64,000 bases of DNA from JANQMX01 sp965247175 (lineage in GTDB: Bacteria > Pseudomonadota > Alphaproteobacteria > Kiloniellales > DSM-21159): contig OZ252006.1 of assembly GCA_965247175.1 (NCBI GenBank), positions 3,100,001 to 3,164,000 of the forward strand, given 5' to 3'. Under the pieces are notes generated by a model. That model made no database searches. It was not told where the DNA came from and was given only the letters and a program-made list of their open reading frames with translations. The translations under genes were made by a program, and so were the position numbers. Of this stretch, positions 39,900-49,231 are shown piece after piece; within the stretch, counting starts at the first letter, position 1, and each line of letters begins with the position of its first letter.

Positions 39900-42257
39900 C
39901 TATTCCGCCGCCATGCGCCGGGACTGACAGACGCGCCAGACTTTCTCGGTGCTGGCCGGCATGTCGATCTCCTGACCCAGGGCATCGGTGATGGCATTCA
40001 TCAAAGCCGCCGGGGCGGCAATGGCGCCGGCCTCGCCGCAGCCCTTCACGCCAAGCGGATTGTGGGAGCAGGGGGTCTCGGTCATGTCGACCTTGAAGGA
40101 CGGCAGGTCATCGGCCCGCGGCATGGTGTAGTCCATGTAGGAGCCGGTCATGAGCTGGCCGTTCTCGTCGTAGGCACAGTTCTCCAACAGAGCCTGGCCG
40201 ACGCCTTGGGCGATGCCGCCGTGCACCTGACCTTCGACGATCATGGGATTGATCACCTTGCCGAAGTCGTCCACGGCCACCCAGTCGACGATCGTGGTGA
40301 CGCCGGTATCCGGGTCGATCTCCACCTCGGCAATGTGCACGCCCGCCGGATAGGTGAAGTTGAGCGGGTCGTAGAACGCGGTCTCGTCGAGGCCCGGCTC
40401 CACGCCTTCCGGATAGTCGTGCGGCACGTAAGCAGCGAAGGCGACCTCACCGAGCGACTTGGAGCGGTCGGTGCCGCTGACGGTGTAGTTGCCGTCCTTG
40501 AACTCCACGTCGCCGACGTCGGCTTCGAGCATGTGGGCCGCGATCTTGCGCCCCTTCTCGATGATCTTGTCGCACGCCTTGATGATGGCCGAGCCGCCGA
40601 CAGCCAGCGAGCGCGAGCCATAGGTCCCCATGGCCATGGGAACCTGACCCGTGTCGCCATGCACGATCTCGACATGCTCGTAGGGAATACCGAGGTAGTC
40701 CGAGACGACCTGCGAAAAGGTGGTCTCGTGCCCCTGTCCGTGCGCGTGGCTGCCGGTCATGACCATGACGCTGCCGGTCGCCTTCATGCGCACCTGGGCC
40801 GACTCCCAGAGTCCGACGCCCGCGCCGAGCGCGCCGACCACCGCCGAGGGCGCGATGCCGCAAGCCTCGATGTAGGCCGAGAAGCCGATGCCACGCAGCT
40901 TGCCGCGCGCTTCGGACTCCGCCCGGCGCTGAGGAAAGTTGCTGTAGTCGATCATCTTCATCGCCTGGTCGAGCGCCGGCTCGTAATCGCCGACGTCGTA
41001 GGTCAGGGCGACCGGGGTCTGATAGGGGAACTGGTCCGGCTGAATGAAGTTCTTGCGCCTGAGCTCCGCCGGGTCGACGCCGAGCTGGCGGGCGGCCACC
41101 TCGACGATGCGCTCGACCACGTAGGTCGCCTCCGGCCGCCCGGCGCCGCGATAGGCGTCGACCGGCGCAGTGCTGGTGAAGACGGCCTTCACGTTGCAGT
41201 AGATCACAGGCGTGATGTACTGCCCCGCCAGCAAGGTGGCGTAAAGGTAGGTCGGGATGCAGGTGGCGAAGTTGGAGAGGTAGGCCCCCAGATTCGCCGT
41301 GGTCAGCACCTTGAGCGCGGTGAACTTGTTGTCCGCATCGACACCCAGGGTGATGTTCGACACATGGTCACGGCCATGGGCGTCAGCCAGGAAGCTCTCG
41401 CTGCGCTCTGCGGTCCACTTGACCGGGCGACCGTTGAGGCGCTTGGAAGCCCAGAGGCAGGCCGTTTCTTCAGCGTAGCAGTAAATCTTGGAGCCGAAGC
41501 CGCCGCCGACGTCCGGCGCGATCACCCGCAGTTTGGTCTCGGGAATGCCGAGCACGAAGGCGCAGAGAATGAGCTTCAGGAGATGAGGGTTCTGACTGGT
41601 CGAGAAGAGCTCGTAGGAGTCGTGTGCCGGATTGAACTCGGCGATCGCTGCGCGCGGCTCGATGGCGTTGGGAATCAAGCGGTTGTTGACGATGTCGAGC
41701 TTGACCACGTGAGCGGCCTTGGAGAGCGCGTCATCAACCGCCGCTTCGTCGCCCAGTTCCCAGTCGTAGCAGAGGTTCTGCGGCGCTTCGTCGTGCAGCA
41801 GCGCGCCCTGCATGGCCCCTGTGGCGTCGATCACCGGAGGTTGCTCGTCGTAGTCGACCTCGATCAGCTCCGCCGCGTCCTTGGCCTGGGCCAGGGTCTC
41901 GGCGATCACCATGGCGACGTGGTCGCCGACATAGCGCACCTTGTCGCGCACCAAGGGGAAGTGCGGCGGCGCCTTGTGGGGCTCGCCGTGCTTATCGTTG
42001 ACCACCCAGCCGCAGGGCAGCGAGCCGACGCTATCGGCCTCCATGTCCTTGCCGGTGTAGACCGCGACCACGCCGGGCGCGGCCTCGGCCGCCGAGGTGT
42101 CGATCGACTTGATGACCGCGTGCGCGACCGGCGAGCGCAGGAAATAGGCGATGGCCTGGCCGGGGCGGTTGAGATCGTCGGTGTAGCGGCCGCGGCCGGT
42201 GAGGAAGCGCTTGTCTTCCTTGCGCGTCACGGACGCGCCAATTCCCGAATCGGGCAT
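39900..42257 (-). CDS. molybdopterin-binding large subunit, CoxL form II type
   Basis: A 785-residue molybdenum hydroxylase large subunit of the xanthine dehydrogenase family. It opens with GIGASVTRKEDKRFLTGRGRYTDD, the normal CoxL start. It contains PDVGGGFGSK, the MCD-binding GSHAHGQGHETTFSQ, and the active-site loop DAYRGAGRPEA (about residues 365-375). True CO dehydrogenases (form I) carry AYxCSFR at this loop; AYRGAGR defines form II, whose substrate is mostly unknown. The conserved catalytic Glu region VKGCGEAGAIAAPAA is present near the C-terminus. It is second in the S-L-M operon. Confidence 0.93.
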   Translation of the reverse strand: MPDSGIGASVTRKEDKRFLTGRGRYTDDLNRPGQAIAYFLRSPVAHAVIKSIDTSAAEAAPGVVAVYTGKDMEADSVGSLPCGWVVNDKHGEPHKAPPHFPLVRDKVRYVGDHVAMVIAETLAQAKDAAELIEVDYDEQPPVIDATGAMQGALLHDEAPQNLCYDWELGDEAAVDDALSKAAHVVKLDIVNNRLIPNAIEPRAAIAEFNPAHDSYELFSTSQNPHLLKLILCAFVLGIPETKLRVIAPDVGGGFGSKIYCYAEETACLWASKRLNGRPVKWTAERSESFLADAHGRDHVSNITLGVDADNKFTALKVLTTANLGAYLSNFATCIPTYLYATLLAGQYITPVIYCNVKAVFTSTAPVDAYRGAGRPEATYVVERIVEVAARQLGVDPAELRRKNFIQPDQFPYQTPVALTYDVGDYEPALDQAMKMIDYSNFPQRRAESEARGKLRGIGFSAYIEACGIAPSAVVGALGAGVGLWESAQVRMKATGSVMVMTGSHAHGQGHETTFSQVVSDYLGIPYEHVEIVHGDTGQVPMAMGTYGSRSLAVGGSAIIKACDKIIEKGRKIAAHMLEADVGDVEFKDGNYTVSGTDRSKSLGEVAFAAYVPHDYPEGVEPGLDETAFYDPLNFTYPAGVHIAEVEIDPDTGVTTIVDWVAVDDFGKVINPMIVEGQVHGGIAQGVGQALLENCAYDENGQLMTGSYMDYTMPRADDLPSFKVDMTETPCSHNPLGVKGCGEAGAIAAPAALMNAITDALGQEIDMPASTEKVWRVCQSRRMAAE

Positions 42258-42282
42258 TCTGTTTACCTCCCTTGGACGCGGA

Positions 42283-42750
<468 letters not shown>

Positions 42751-42858
42751 CTCTCCTCCTTGTTGCCTACTTCTTGCTTATTGCGGCGTCCCCGATTGCG
42801 GCCTGGGTGCGGACCGTGGGGTTAGCCAAGAGTTAGGGACTATAGGGCAACTCGGCCA

Positions 42859-42890
42859 GGCTTTGCACCCGCCCATTCGGGTGCAAAGCC
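42859..42890. promoter_or_regulatory. perfect 13-bp palindrome between divergent operons
   Basis: GGCTTTGCACCCG (42859-42871) and CGGGTGCAAAGCC (42878-42890) are perfect inverted repeats around CCCATT. They lie in the 309-bp gap between the divergently transcribed coxS-like gene (start 42750) and the hybrid kinase (start 43060). With no T-tract and two outward promoters expected, an operator or a leader hairpin is likelier than a terminator. The rest of the gap shows no clear consensus promoter. Confidence 0.55.
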
Positions 42891-43059
42891 AAGCAGAGCG
42901 ATCCCGGAAATCCTAGCCGCTCTCCAAGCGGCACAGCTGTTGTGTGGGCTTATCGGCCGCAGCCGTCGGCCAAACCGAGCAAAGCGGTTTGTACTTTCGT
43001 CCAACAGGGGCATAATCTATTGAAAACACGCGGCACTATCCTGACGGGAGGATAAAGGG

Positions 43060-45165
43060 GTGATAGGGAGGCTGCTGCCACGCCCTATTCTATCGCGCGG
43101 CCAAGGTGCGGGCTCCGCCGATGACGGCGCCAGCATTACCGACCTTCGCCAAGCCCTGCGCGAGATCAAGCAGCTCAGCCACGCACGCTATCAGGCCGAG
43201 GCGGACAGCAAGGCTGCGCATAAACGCTTGCATGAGGTGGTGGAAAGCCTCTCCGAGGGCTTCCTGCTGTGCGACCGCGACGACCGGGTGGTTCTGTTCA
43301 ATTCCAAGTACCTGGACTTCTTCCCGCAGCTCGAGGACGTGCTGCGCCCCGGCACCCCGTTCATCGAGCTGGCGGTCGCTTTGGCCGAGCGCGGCGCTAT
43401 CCGGTTGAGTGACCCCGAAGAGCGGCGGCGCTGGATAGCCGAGCGCATCGACGCTCACCGCCGGGCCGACGGCGTTCGCATCGAGGCGCTGCTCGACGGG
43501 CGCTGGCTGCAGATCAGTGAGAAGCCGATGGAGAACGGCGTCGTCGGGCTCTACACGGATGTCACCGAGATCAAGACGAGCGAAGCCGAGCGCCGCGAGC
43601 GGGAGCTGACCGAGAAATCGCAGCAATTGCAAAGCACGCTGGACAATCTGGTCCAGGGTGTCTCGCTGTGCGACAAGGACGGCCGCCTGGCCTACGCCAA
43701 CGCGCGGATGCGTCAGATTGTCGACCTGCCGGAGGCCATGCTCCGCGTCGGCACGAGCTTCGCGGACATTCACCGCTACGAGAACAATCGCGGCACAATT
43801 ATCGACGAGCTGACCGCCCGGCAGACCACCCAGTGGCTGAAGCGCAAAGGCCACGTGAAACCTATGCGTTTCGAGTACCAGCGGCACGACGGCCACATCA
43901 TCGAGGTGCAGCGCGCACGCATGCCCGACGGCGGCTTCGTCTCAACCTACACCGACGTCACGGAGCAGACGCGGGCCGCCCAGTCCCTGGCCGATGCCAA
44001 GCGCGATCTGGAGCACCGGGTGGCCGAGCGCACTGCCGAGCTTTCCCTGGCCACGGCCGAGGCGCAGGCCGCGAACCTCAGCAAGACCAAGTTTCTGACC
44101 GCCGCGAGCCACGACCTGCTGCAACCGCTCAACGCCGCTCGCCTGTTCGTCTCGGCGGTGGACGGAGATGATCTGAGCGATGACACCCGGCGGCTGGTGG
44201 AGCGCATCGACACCTCCCTCGGCTCGGTCGAGGAGCTGCTGAAGACCTTGATCGATATCTCGCGGCTGGACGCCGGGGTGGTGACGGCGGACTTCGCCGA
44301 CGTCGACATACAGACGCTGCTCGGTTCGCTGGCGAGCGACTTCGCACCCTCGGCCGCGACCAAGGGCTTGCGCCTTGCGGTCCGGCCCTGCTCCGCGGTG
44401 GTGCGCTGCGACGTCCTGCTGCTGCGGCGGATCCTGCAGAACCTGCTCAGCAACGCCATCCGTTATACGACAGAGGGGGGCGTGCTGCTGGGCTGCCGGC
44501 GGCGCCCCGAGGGGCTGCGCATCGAGGTTTGGGACAGCGGCCCGGGCATTCCCGAAGACCAGAAGGAAGCCATCTTCGGCGAGTTCCATCGCCACTCCCA
44601 TCCGCAGCAGGCGGAGCAGAGTGGCCTCGGCCTCGGCCTCGCCATCGTCGAGCGCGCGGCGCGGGCCCAAGGGCTCCAGGTCGGCCTGCGCTCAACGCCC
44701 GGCCGAGGCTCCGTCTTCTATCTGACGGTGCCCTACGGCGATGCGACGGGCGACGACAGCAAACCGGCATCGGCGCACCCGGCGGAGAAGGGGCTTGCCG
44801 ACACCTTCGTCGTGGTCATCGAGAACGACGAAGACATCCGGGACGGCATGAAGAACCTGCTGCAGCGCTGGTCCTGCCAGGTCTTGACTGCAACGGACAC
44901 AGTGGATGCGCTGGCGCAGCTCGCCGATGCGGAACTCTGCCCGGATCTGATCGTTGCCGATTATCACCTGGATTGCGGCAATCTCGGTCTGCAATCGATT
45001 ACCGCGCTGCGCCGCCACTTTGACCAGGAAGTCCCGGCGCTGATCATCACGGCCGACCATTCACCGGACGTGGCGACCAGGGTGCGCGAGAACGGCTATG
45101 AGCTGCTGCACAAGCCGATCAAGCCGGCCGAGCTGCGCTCCCTGATGGCCCACCTGGTGCTCTAG
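43060..45165 (+). CDS. PAS-domain hybrid histidine kinase (NahK/ErcS'-like)
   Basis: A 701-residue soluble hybrid kinase. A coiled coil (about 25-65) is followed by two PAS_7-like domains (about 60-175 and 190-310), each with EGFLLCDRDDRVVLFNSKYL / QGVSLCDKDGRLAYANARM. The HisKA contains the phosphoacceptor in AASHDLLQPLNAARLF (His about residue 350). The HATPase has NLLSNAIRYT, WDSGPGIPEDQ and SGLGLGLAIVERAA. A C-terminal receiver (about 585-700) has the phospho-Asp in LIVADYHLD. There is no transmembrane segment. The start is GTG 43060 behind GGGAGG. It converges with a LuxR-type regulator across repeat F; the two probably form a phosphorelay. Confidence 0.92.
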   Translation: MIGRLLPRPILSRGQGAGSADDGASITDLRQALREIKQLSHARYQAEADSKAAHKRLHEVVESLSEGFLLCDRDDRVVLFNSKYLDFFPQLEDVLRPGTPFIELAVALAERGAIRLSDPEERRRWIAERIDAHRRADGVRIEALLDGRWLQISEKPMENGVVGLYTDVTEIKTSEAERRERELTEKSQQLQSTLDNLVQGVSLCDKDGRLAYANARMRQIVDLPEAMLRVGTSFADIHRYENNRGTIIDELTARQTTQWLKRKGHVKPMRFEYQRHDGHIIEVQRARMPDGGFVSTYTDVTEQTRAAQSLADAKRDLEHRVAERTAELSLATAEAQAANLSKTKFLTAASHDLLQPLNAARLFVSAVDGDDLSDDTRRLVERIDTSLGSVEELLKTLIDISRLDAGVVTADFADVDIQTLLGSLASDFAPSAATKGLRLAVRPCSAVVRCDVLLLRRILQNLLSNAIRYTTEGGVLLGCRRRPEGLRIEVWDSGPGIPEDQKEAIFGEFHRHSHPQQAEQSGLGLGLAIVERAARAQGLQVGLRSTPGRGSVFYLTVPYGDATGDDSKPASAHPAEKGLADTFVVVIENDEDIRDGMKNLLQRWSCQVLTATDTVDALAQLADAELCPDLIVADYHLDCGNLGLQSITALRRHFDQEVPALIITADHSPDVATRVRENGYELLHKPIKPAELRSLMAHLVL

Positions 45166-45176
45166 CCGAAACTGTT

Positions 45177-45353
45177 GCTGTTTTCTTGGGCGCGCCGGCG
45201 CCAGGTTGGCTCGCTGTCTCCTCGCGGAGGCGCGCCCGATCTGTTCCGTCCCACTCCCCCACCCGGCCACCCACGGAATTGTGGACAGTGGGGTGGCCGG
45301 GTGGGGGAGTGGGACGGAACAGTGCAGCGCCAAAGGCGCCAAAAAAAAAGCGC
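45177..45353. repeat. palindromic intergenic element, copy F
   Basis: The ends GCTGTTTTCTTGGGCGC and GGCGCCAAAAAAAAAGCGCC are imperfect inverted repeats. The central arms, 45241-45272 and 45291-45322, are a perfect 32-bp inverted repeat with an 18-nt loop; the 82-bp core equals that of copy E in opposite orientation. The left module CGCGGAGGCGCGCC and right TGCAGCGCC show the same orientation as copy A. It fills the gap between the convergent hybrid kinase and LuxR-type regulator and stops one base before the regulator stop codon. Confidence 0.88.
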
Positions 45354-46049
45354 CTAGTGATTCCCTGGCTGGTCGAAGAGCGCCGTCTCGCTGTGCCCGA
45401 CGATGGCCTCGAAGTCGATCTTGTTCGCCTCGATGACCGCCTGGGTGCGGCTGAAGACCTTGAGCTTGCGCAGGATGGCCGAGACGTGCGCCTTGACCGT
45501 GGTCTCGCCAACGTCGAGCTCGTAGGCGATCTGCTTGTTCAGCTTGCCCTCACGCAGCATCTGCAGCACCCGAAGCTGCTGCGGCGTCAGGCTCTTCAGG
45601 CGCTCGACCATCTCGCTGCCGGCACCGCAGGGATTGGCATCCCGGCCATGCGCCTCGCGATAGCTCGGCGGCAGGTAGACCTCGCCGTCCATCGCCTTGA
45701 GTAGCGCTTGGACCAGCTCCGGCCGCGCCGTCGACTTGGGCACGAAGCCGGCCGCGCCATAGCTCATGGCCTCGGCGATGATGCGGTGGTCTTCCATGCC
45801 GGAAACGACGAGAACCGGCAGTTTCGGGAAGCGGTTCCGCAAGGTCAAAAGTCCGTGAAAGCCCTGCGTGTCCGGCATGCTGAGGTCGAGCAGCACCAGA
45901 TCGAAGTCGCCGTGCGTCTCGACCTGCTGCAAGGCCTCTTCCATGCTGCGGGCCTCAACGGTGATGCCTTCGCTGAAGGCTTCCGTGGCTGCACTCCGCA
46001 GAGCTTCTCGGAAAAGCGGATGATCGTCGGTTATGAGAACTTTGGTCAT
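45354..46049 (-). CDS. NarL/LuxR-family response regulator
   Basis: A 231-residue regulator. The receiver domain (about 1-125) has acidic pocket TDDHP, phospho-Asp in LVLLDLSMPD (about residue 54), Ser/Thr in VVSGME and Lys in FVPKS. The LuxR/GerE helix-turn-helix (about 150-215) reads LTPQQLRVLQMLREGKLNKQ and GETTVKAHVSAILRKL. The match to ErbR/AgmR-type regulators is only by architecture. It is convergent with the hybrid kinase, the likely phosphodonor. Confidence 0.93.
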   Translation of the reverse strand: MTKVLITDDHPLFREALRSAATEAFSEGITVEARSMEEALQQVETHGDFDLVLLDLSMPDTQGFHGLLTLRNRFPKLPVLVVSGMEDHRIIAEAMSYGAAGFVPKSTARPELVQALLKAMDGEVYLPPSYREAHGRDANPCGAGSEMVERLKSLTPQQLRVLQMLREGKLNKQIAYELDVGETTVKAHVSAILRKLKVFSRTQAVIEANKIDFEAIVGHSETALFDQPGNH

Positions 46050-46152
46050 CTAGTCTTTCGCGCGCCTATACAATGGGCTCAAAGCAGCACTTTCTCCGGA
46101 GCCCCGCCAGGAGAGAAGATAGGCGACGAATTTTCTATTGGACTTTGGTAGA

Positions 46153-46176
46153 GCCGGCAGCGGGGCGCCTGCCGGC
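46153..46176 (-). terminator. hairpin after sdhB
   Basis: GCCGGCAG (46153-46160) and CTGCCGGC (46169-46176) form a perfect 8-bp GC stem with an 8-nt loop, 7 bp after the sdhB stop on the minus strand. No T-tract follows, so it may be an mRNA 3' stabiliser or Rho-linked end rather than an intrinsic terminator. Confidence 0.5.
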
Positions 46177-46182
46177 CCCGGC

Positions 46183-46962
46183 TTACATCTTGCGCTCGAC
46201 CATCAGCTTCTTGATTTCGCCGATCGCCTTGGCCGGGTTGAGCCCCTTCGGGCAGGTCTTGGTGCAGTTCATGATGGTATGGCAGCGATAGAGACGGAAG
46301 GGGTCTTCCAGGGCATCGAGCCGTTCGCCGCTGTACTCGTCGCGGCTGTCGGCGATCCAGCGATAGGCCTGCAGAAGGATGGCCGGGCCGAGGTAGCGGT
46401 CGCCATTCCACCAATAGCTCGGGCAGGAGGTCGAGCAGCAGAAGCAGAGAATGCACTCCCAGAGGCCGTCCAGCTCGGCGCGCTCCTCGGGTGACTGCAG
46501 ACGCTCGCGCTCGGGCGCTGGCGTACGCGACTTGAGCCAGGGCTCGATCAGCTCGTACTGGGCATAGAGCTGGCTGCAGTCGGGCACCAGGTCCTTGACC
46601 ACCGGCATGTGCGGCAGGGGATAGATCTTGGCGTCGCCCTCGATCTCGTCGATGGGTTTGAGGCAGGCCAGGGTGTTGGTGCCATCGATGTTCATGGCGC
46701 AGGACCCACAGACCCCCTCGCGGCAGGAGCGCCGGAAGGTCAGGGTCGGGTCGACCTCGTTCTTGATCTTGATGAGGGCGTCGAGAACCATGGGGCCGCA
46801 GTCGTCGAGGTCCAGCGTGTAGCTGTCGACCTGCGGATTGCGGCCGTCGTCCGGGTTCCAGCGATAGACCTTGAAGGTCTTGGGCCGCTTGGCCGGCGCC
46901 TGGCCGCTCCAGCTCTTGCCGTCGCCGATCTTCGAGTTCGCTGGAAGCGCGAATTCCGCCAT
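46183..46962 (-). CDS. sdhB: succinate dehydrogenase iron-sulfur subunit
   Basis: A 259-residue subunit of respiratory complex II. The [2Fe-2S] site is CREGVCGSCAMNIDGTNTLAC, the [4Fe-4S] site CILCFCCSTSCPSYWW, and the [3Fe-4S] site CHTIMNCTKTCPKGLNPA. Length and motifs are of mitochondrial/alphaproteobacterial type. It carries electrons from SdhA FAD to quinone at SdhCD. It is the last gene of sdhCDAB, 63 bp after sdhA. Confidence 0.97.
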   Translation of the reverse strand: MAEFALPANSKIGDGKSWSGQAPAKRPKTFKVYRWNPDDGRNPQVDSYTLDLDDCGPMVLDALIKIKNEVDPTLTFRRSCREGVCGSCAMNIDGTNTLACLKPIDEIEGDAKIYPLPHMPVVKDLVPDCSQLYAQYELIEPWLKSRTPAPERERLQSPEERAELDGLWECILCFCCSTSCPSYWWNGDRYLGPAILLQAYRWIADSRDEYSGERLDALEDPFRLYRCHTIMNCTKTCPKGLNPAKAIGEIKKLMVERKM

Positions 46963-47025
46963 GTCTTTAGTCTCGTGTCTCGCTACGCGTGTCTTGACGA
47001 TGCGTTGGGGTTGCGCGCCTGGGCC

Positions 47026-48813
47026 TTAGTAAACCCGCGCCTTCGGCGGGATCGACTGAACCTCGTTGGTCAGCGTGTTCATGTGAACCGGGCGGTAGTC
47101 GATCTTCACCTTGCCGTTGTCGTCGACCCAGGTGAGGGTGTGCTTCATCCAGTTCGCGTCGTCGCGCTCCTCGAAGTCCTCGCGCGCATGGGCGCCGCGG
47201 CTTTCGGTGCGGTTGCGCGCGCCTTCCATCGTCGCCACCGCCTGATAGATCAAGTTGTCGTACTCCAGGGTCTCCATGAGATCGGAGTTCCAGATCATCG
47301 AGCGGTCGGTGACGGAGATCTTGTCCCGCTTGGACCAGGTGTCGGCCAGCTTTTTCTGCCCGTCCTGCAGAGAGTCGCCGGAGCGGAAGACGGCGGCGTG
47401 GGTCTGCATGGCGCGCTGCATCTCGAGGCGCTGATCGGCGGTCGGCTGATCGCCGTCGGCGTGGCGCAGGCGGTCGAAACGCTCCATCGCCCGCTCGTCG
47501 GCCCCGTTGATCAAGGGCTTGTGCGGCTCGCCCGGGCGCAGCACCTCGGCACAGCGCTTGCCGGCAGCCCGGCCGAAGACCACCAGGTCGAGCAGTGAGT
47601 TGGAGCCTAGGCGGTTGGCCCCGTGGACCGACACGCAGCCCGCTTCGCCAATCGCCATGAGGCCGGGAACCAAGGTCTCTGGATTGCCGTCCTTCAGGGT
47701 CACGACCTCGCCGTGCACGTTGGTCGGCACGCCACCCATGTTGTAGTGGCAGGTCGGCAGCACCGGAATGGGCTGCTTGGTGACGTCGACTCCGGCGAAG
47801 ATCTTGGCCGTCTCGGAAATGCCCGGCAGACGCTCGCTCAGCACATCCGGGTCGAGATGCTCCAGATGCAGATGGATGTGGTCGTTGTCGTTGCCGTGGC
47901 CGCGGCCCTCGTTGATCTCGATGGTCATGGAGCGACTGACCACGTCGCGGCTGGCCAAATCCTTGGCCGAGGGCGCATAGCGTTCCATGAAGCGCTCGCC
48001 TTCGGCGTTGGTCAGATAGCCGCCCTCGCCGCGCGCACCCTCGGTGATCAGGCAGCCGGCGCCATAGATGCCGGTCGGATGGAACTGCACGAACTCCGGG
48101 TCCTGCAGGGGCAGACCTGCGCGCAAGACCATAGCATTGCCGTCACCCGTACAAGTGTGGGCAGACGTACAGGAGAAGTACACCCGTCCATAGCCGCCGG
48201 TCGCCAGGATGGTCCGGTGGGCGCGGAAGCGGTGGATGGCTCCGTCATCGAGGTTCCAGGCAACGACGCCGCGGCACTCGCCCTCTTCCATCATCAGGTC
48301 GAGCGCGAAGTACTCGATGAAGAACTCCGCGTTGTTGCGCAGGCTCTGCTGATAAAGCGTATGCAGGATGGCGTGGCCCGTACGGTCGGCGGCGGCGCAA
48401 GTCCGCTGCGCCGTACCTTCGCCGAAACGCGTGGTCATGCCACCGAAGGGCCGCTGATAGATCTTGCCTTCAGGCGTACGGCTGAAAGGCACGCCATAGT
48501 GCTCGAGCTCGAGAATCGCCGGAATGGCTTCCTTGACCATGTACTCGATCGCGTCCTGGTCGCCGAGCCAGTCGGAGCCCTTGACCGTGTCGTACATGTG
48601 CCAGCGCCAGTCGTCCTCGCCCATGTTGCCGAGCGCGGCGGAGATACCACCCTGCGCCGCCACCGTATGGCTGCGGGTGGGGAAGACCTTGGAGATACAG
48701 GCCACCTTCAGGCCGGCTTGCGCCATTTCCAAGGTAGCCCGCAGGCCGGCGCCACCGGCGCCCACCACGACGACGTCATAGTGGTGGTCGATCTTCTCGT
48801 AAGCCTGGGTCAT
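47026..48813 (-). CDS. sdhA: succinate dehydrogenase flavoprotein subunit
   Basis: A 595-residue FAD-containing subunit that oxidises succinate to fumarate. The dinucleotide-binding VVVVGAGGAGLRATLEMA is at the N-terminus. TRSHTVAAQGGISAALGN contains the His that binds FAD covalently. The active-site region is FVQFHPTGIYGAGCLITEGA followed by RGEGGYL, and the C-terminal HGANRLGSNSLLDLVVFGRA is present. It is third in sdhCDAB, 28 bp after sdhD. Confidence 0.98.
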   Translation of the reverse strand: MTQAYEKIDHHYDVVVVGAGGAGLRATLEMAQAGLKVACISKVFPTRSHTVAAQGGISAALGNMGEDDWRWHMYDTVKGSDWLGDQDAIEYMVKEAIPAILELEHYGVPFSRTPEGKIYQRPFGGMTTRFGEGTAQRTCAAADRTGHAILHTLYQQSLRNNAEFFIEYFALDLMMEEGECRGVVAWNLDDGAIHRFRAHRTILATGGYGRVYFSCTSAHTCTGDGNAMVLRAGLPLQDPEFVQFHPTGIYGAGCLITEGARGEGGYLTNAEGERFMERYAPSAKDLASRDVVSRSMTIEINEGRGHGNDNDHIHLHLEHLDPDVLSERLPGISETAKIFAGVDVTKQPIPVLPTCHYNMGGVPTNVHGEVVTLKDGNPETLVPGLMAIGEAGCVSVHGANRLGSNSLLDLVVFGRAAGKRCAEVLRPGEPHKPLINGADERAMERFDRLRHADGDQPTADQRLEMQRAMQTHAAVFRSGDSLQDGQKKLADTWSKRDKISVTDRSMIWNSDLMETLEYDNLIYQAVATMEGARNRTESRGAHAREDFEERDDANWMKHTLTWVDDNGKVKIDYRPVHMNTLTNEVQSIPPKARVY

Positions 48814-48841
48814 GATGCGCCCTCTGCTTTCTTGGCTCTGG

Positions 48842-49219
48842 TCACGCGAACAGCAATCGTAGCACGGACAGCCCAGCCGTCAGGCCGAGCAGCACAGCAA
48901 CCGCCTTGATCACCAGCAGGGTGGCGATCTTCACGCCCTCATTATGCAGGTAGTCCTCCACCACGACCTGCAAGCCCAAAACGGCGTGATAGAAGGTCGC
49001 AGCGATCAGGATCAGGAACAGTCCGGCGACCAGCGGATTGGCCAGCCAGGCGCTGAATTCTGCGTAGGAGGCTCCGGCCATGCCGATCACCGAGATAACG
49101 AACCAGACGGTGATGGGGACGAGCGCCAGGGCGGTCAGGCGTTGCATCCACCAGTGGCCGGTGCCGTCCTTGGCGGAGCCGAGGCCGCGGACGCGGCCGA
49201 GGGGAGTCCGGAATGACAT
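48842..49219 (-). CDS. sdhD: succinate dehydrogenase membrane anchor SdhD
   Basis: A 125-residue membrane anchor with three transmembrane helices (about 28-48, 60-80 and 98-122). The loop between helices 2 and 3 has the heme-b ligand and quinone-site block FYHAVLGLQVVVEDYLH, with the conserved DY. The N-terminal RVRGLGSAKDGTGHWWMQRL precedes helix 1, as in alphaproteobacterial SdhD. It lies 12 bp after sdhC. Confidence 0.94.
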   Translation of the reverse strand: MSFRTPLGRVRGLGSAKDGTGHWWMQRLTALALVPITVWFVISVIGMAGASYAEFSAWLANPLVAGLFLILIAATFYHAVLGLQVVVEDYLHNEGVKIATLLVIKAVAVLLGLTAGLSVLRLLFA

Positions 49220-49231
49220 CTGTCTCAGTCC

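Noticed and set aside
45177..45353. Elements A-F as ordinary bidirectional intrinsic terminators
   Set aside because: T-tracts precede and A-tracts follow the stem, the reverse of the needed order; other terminators in the window are normal.
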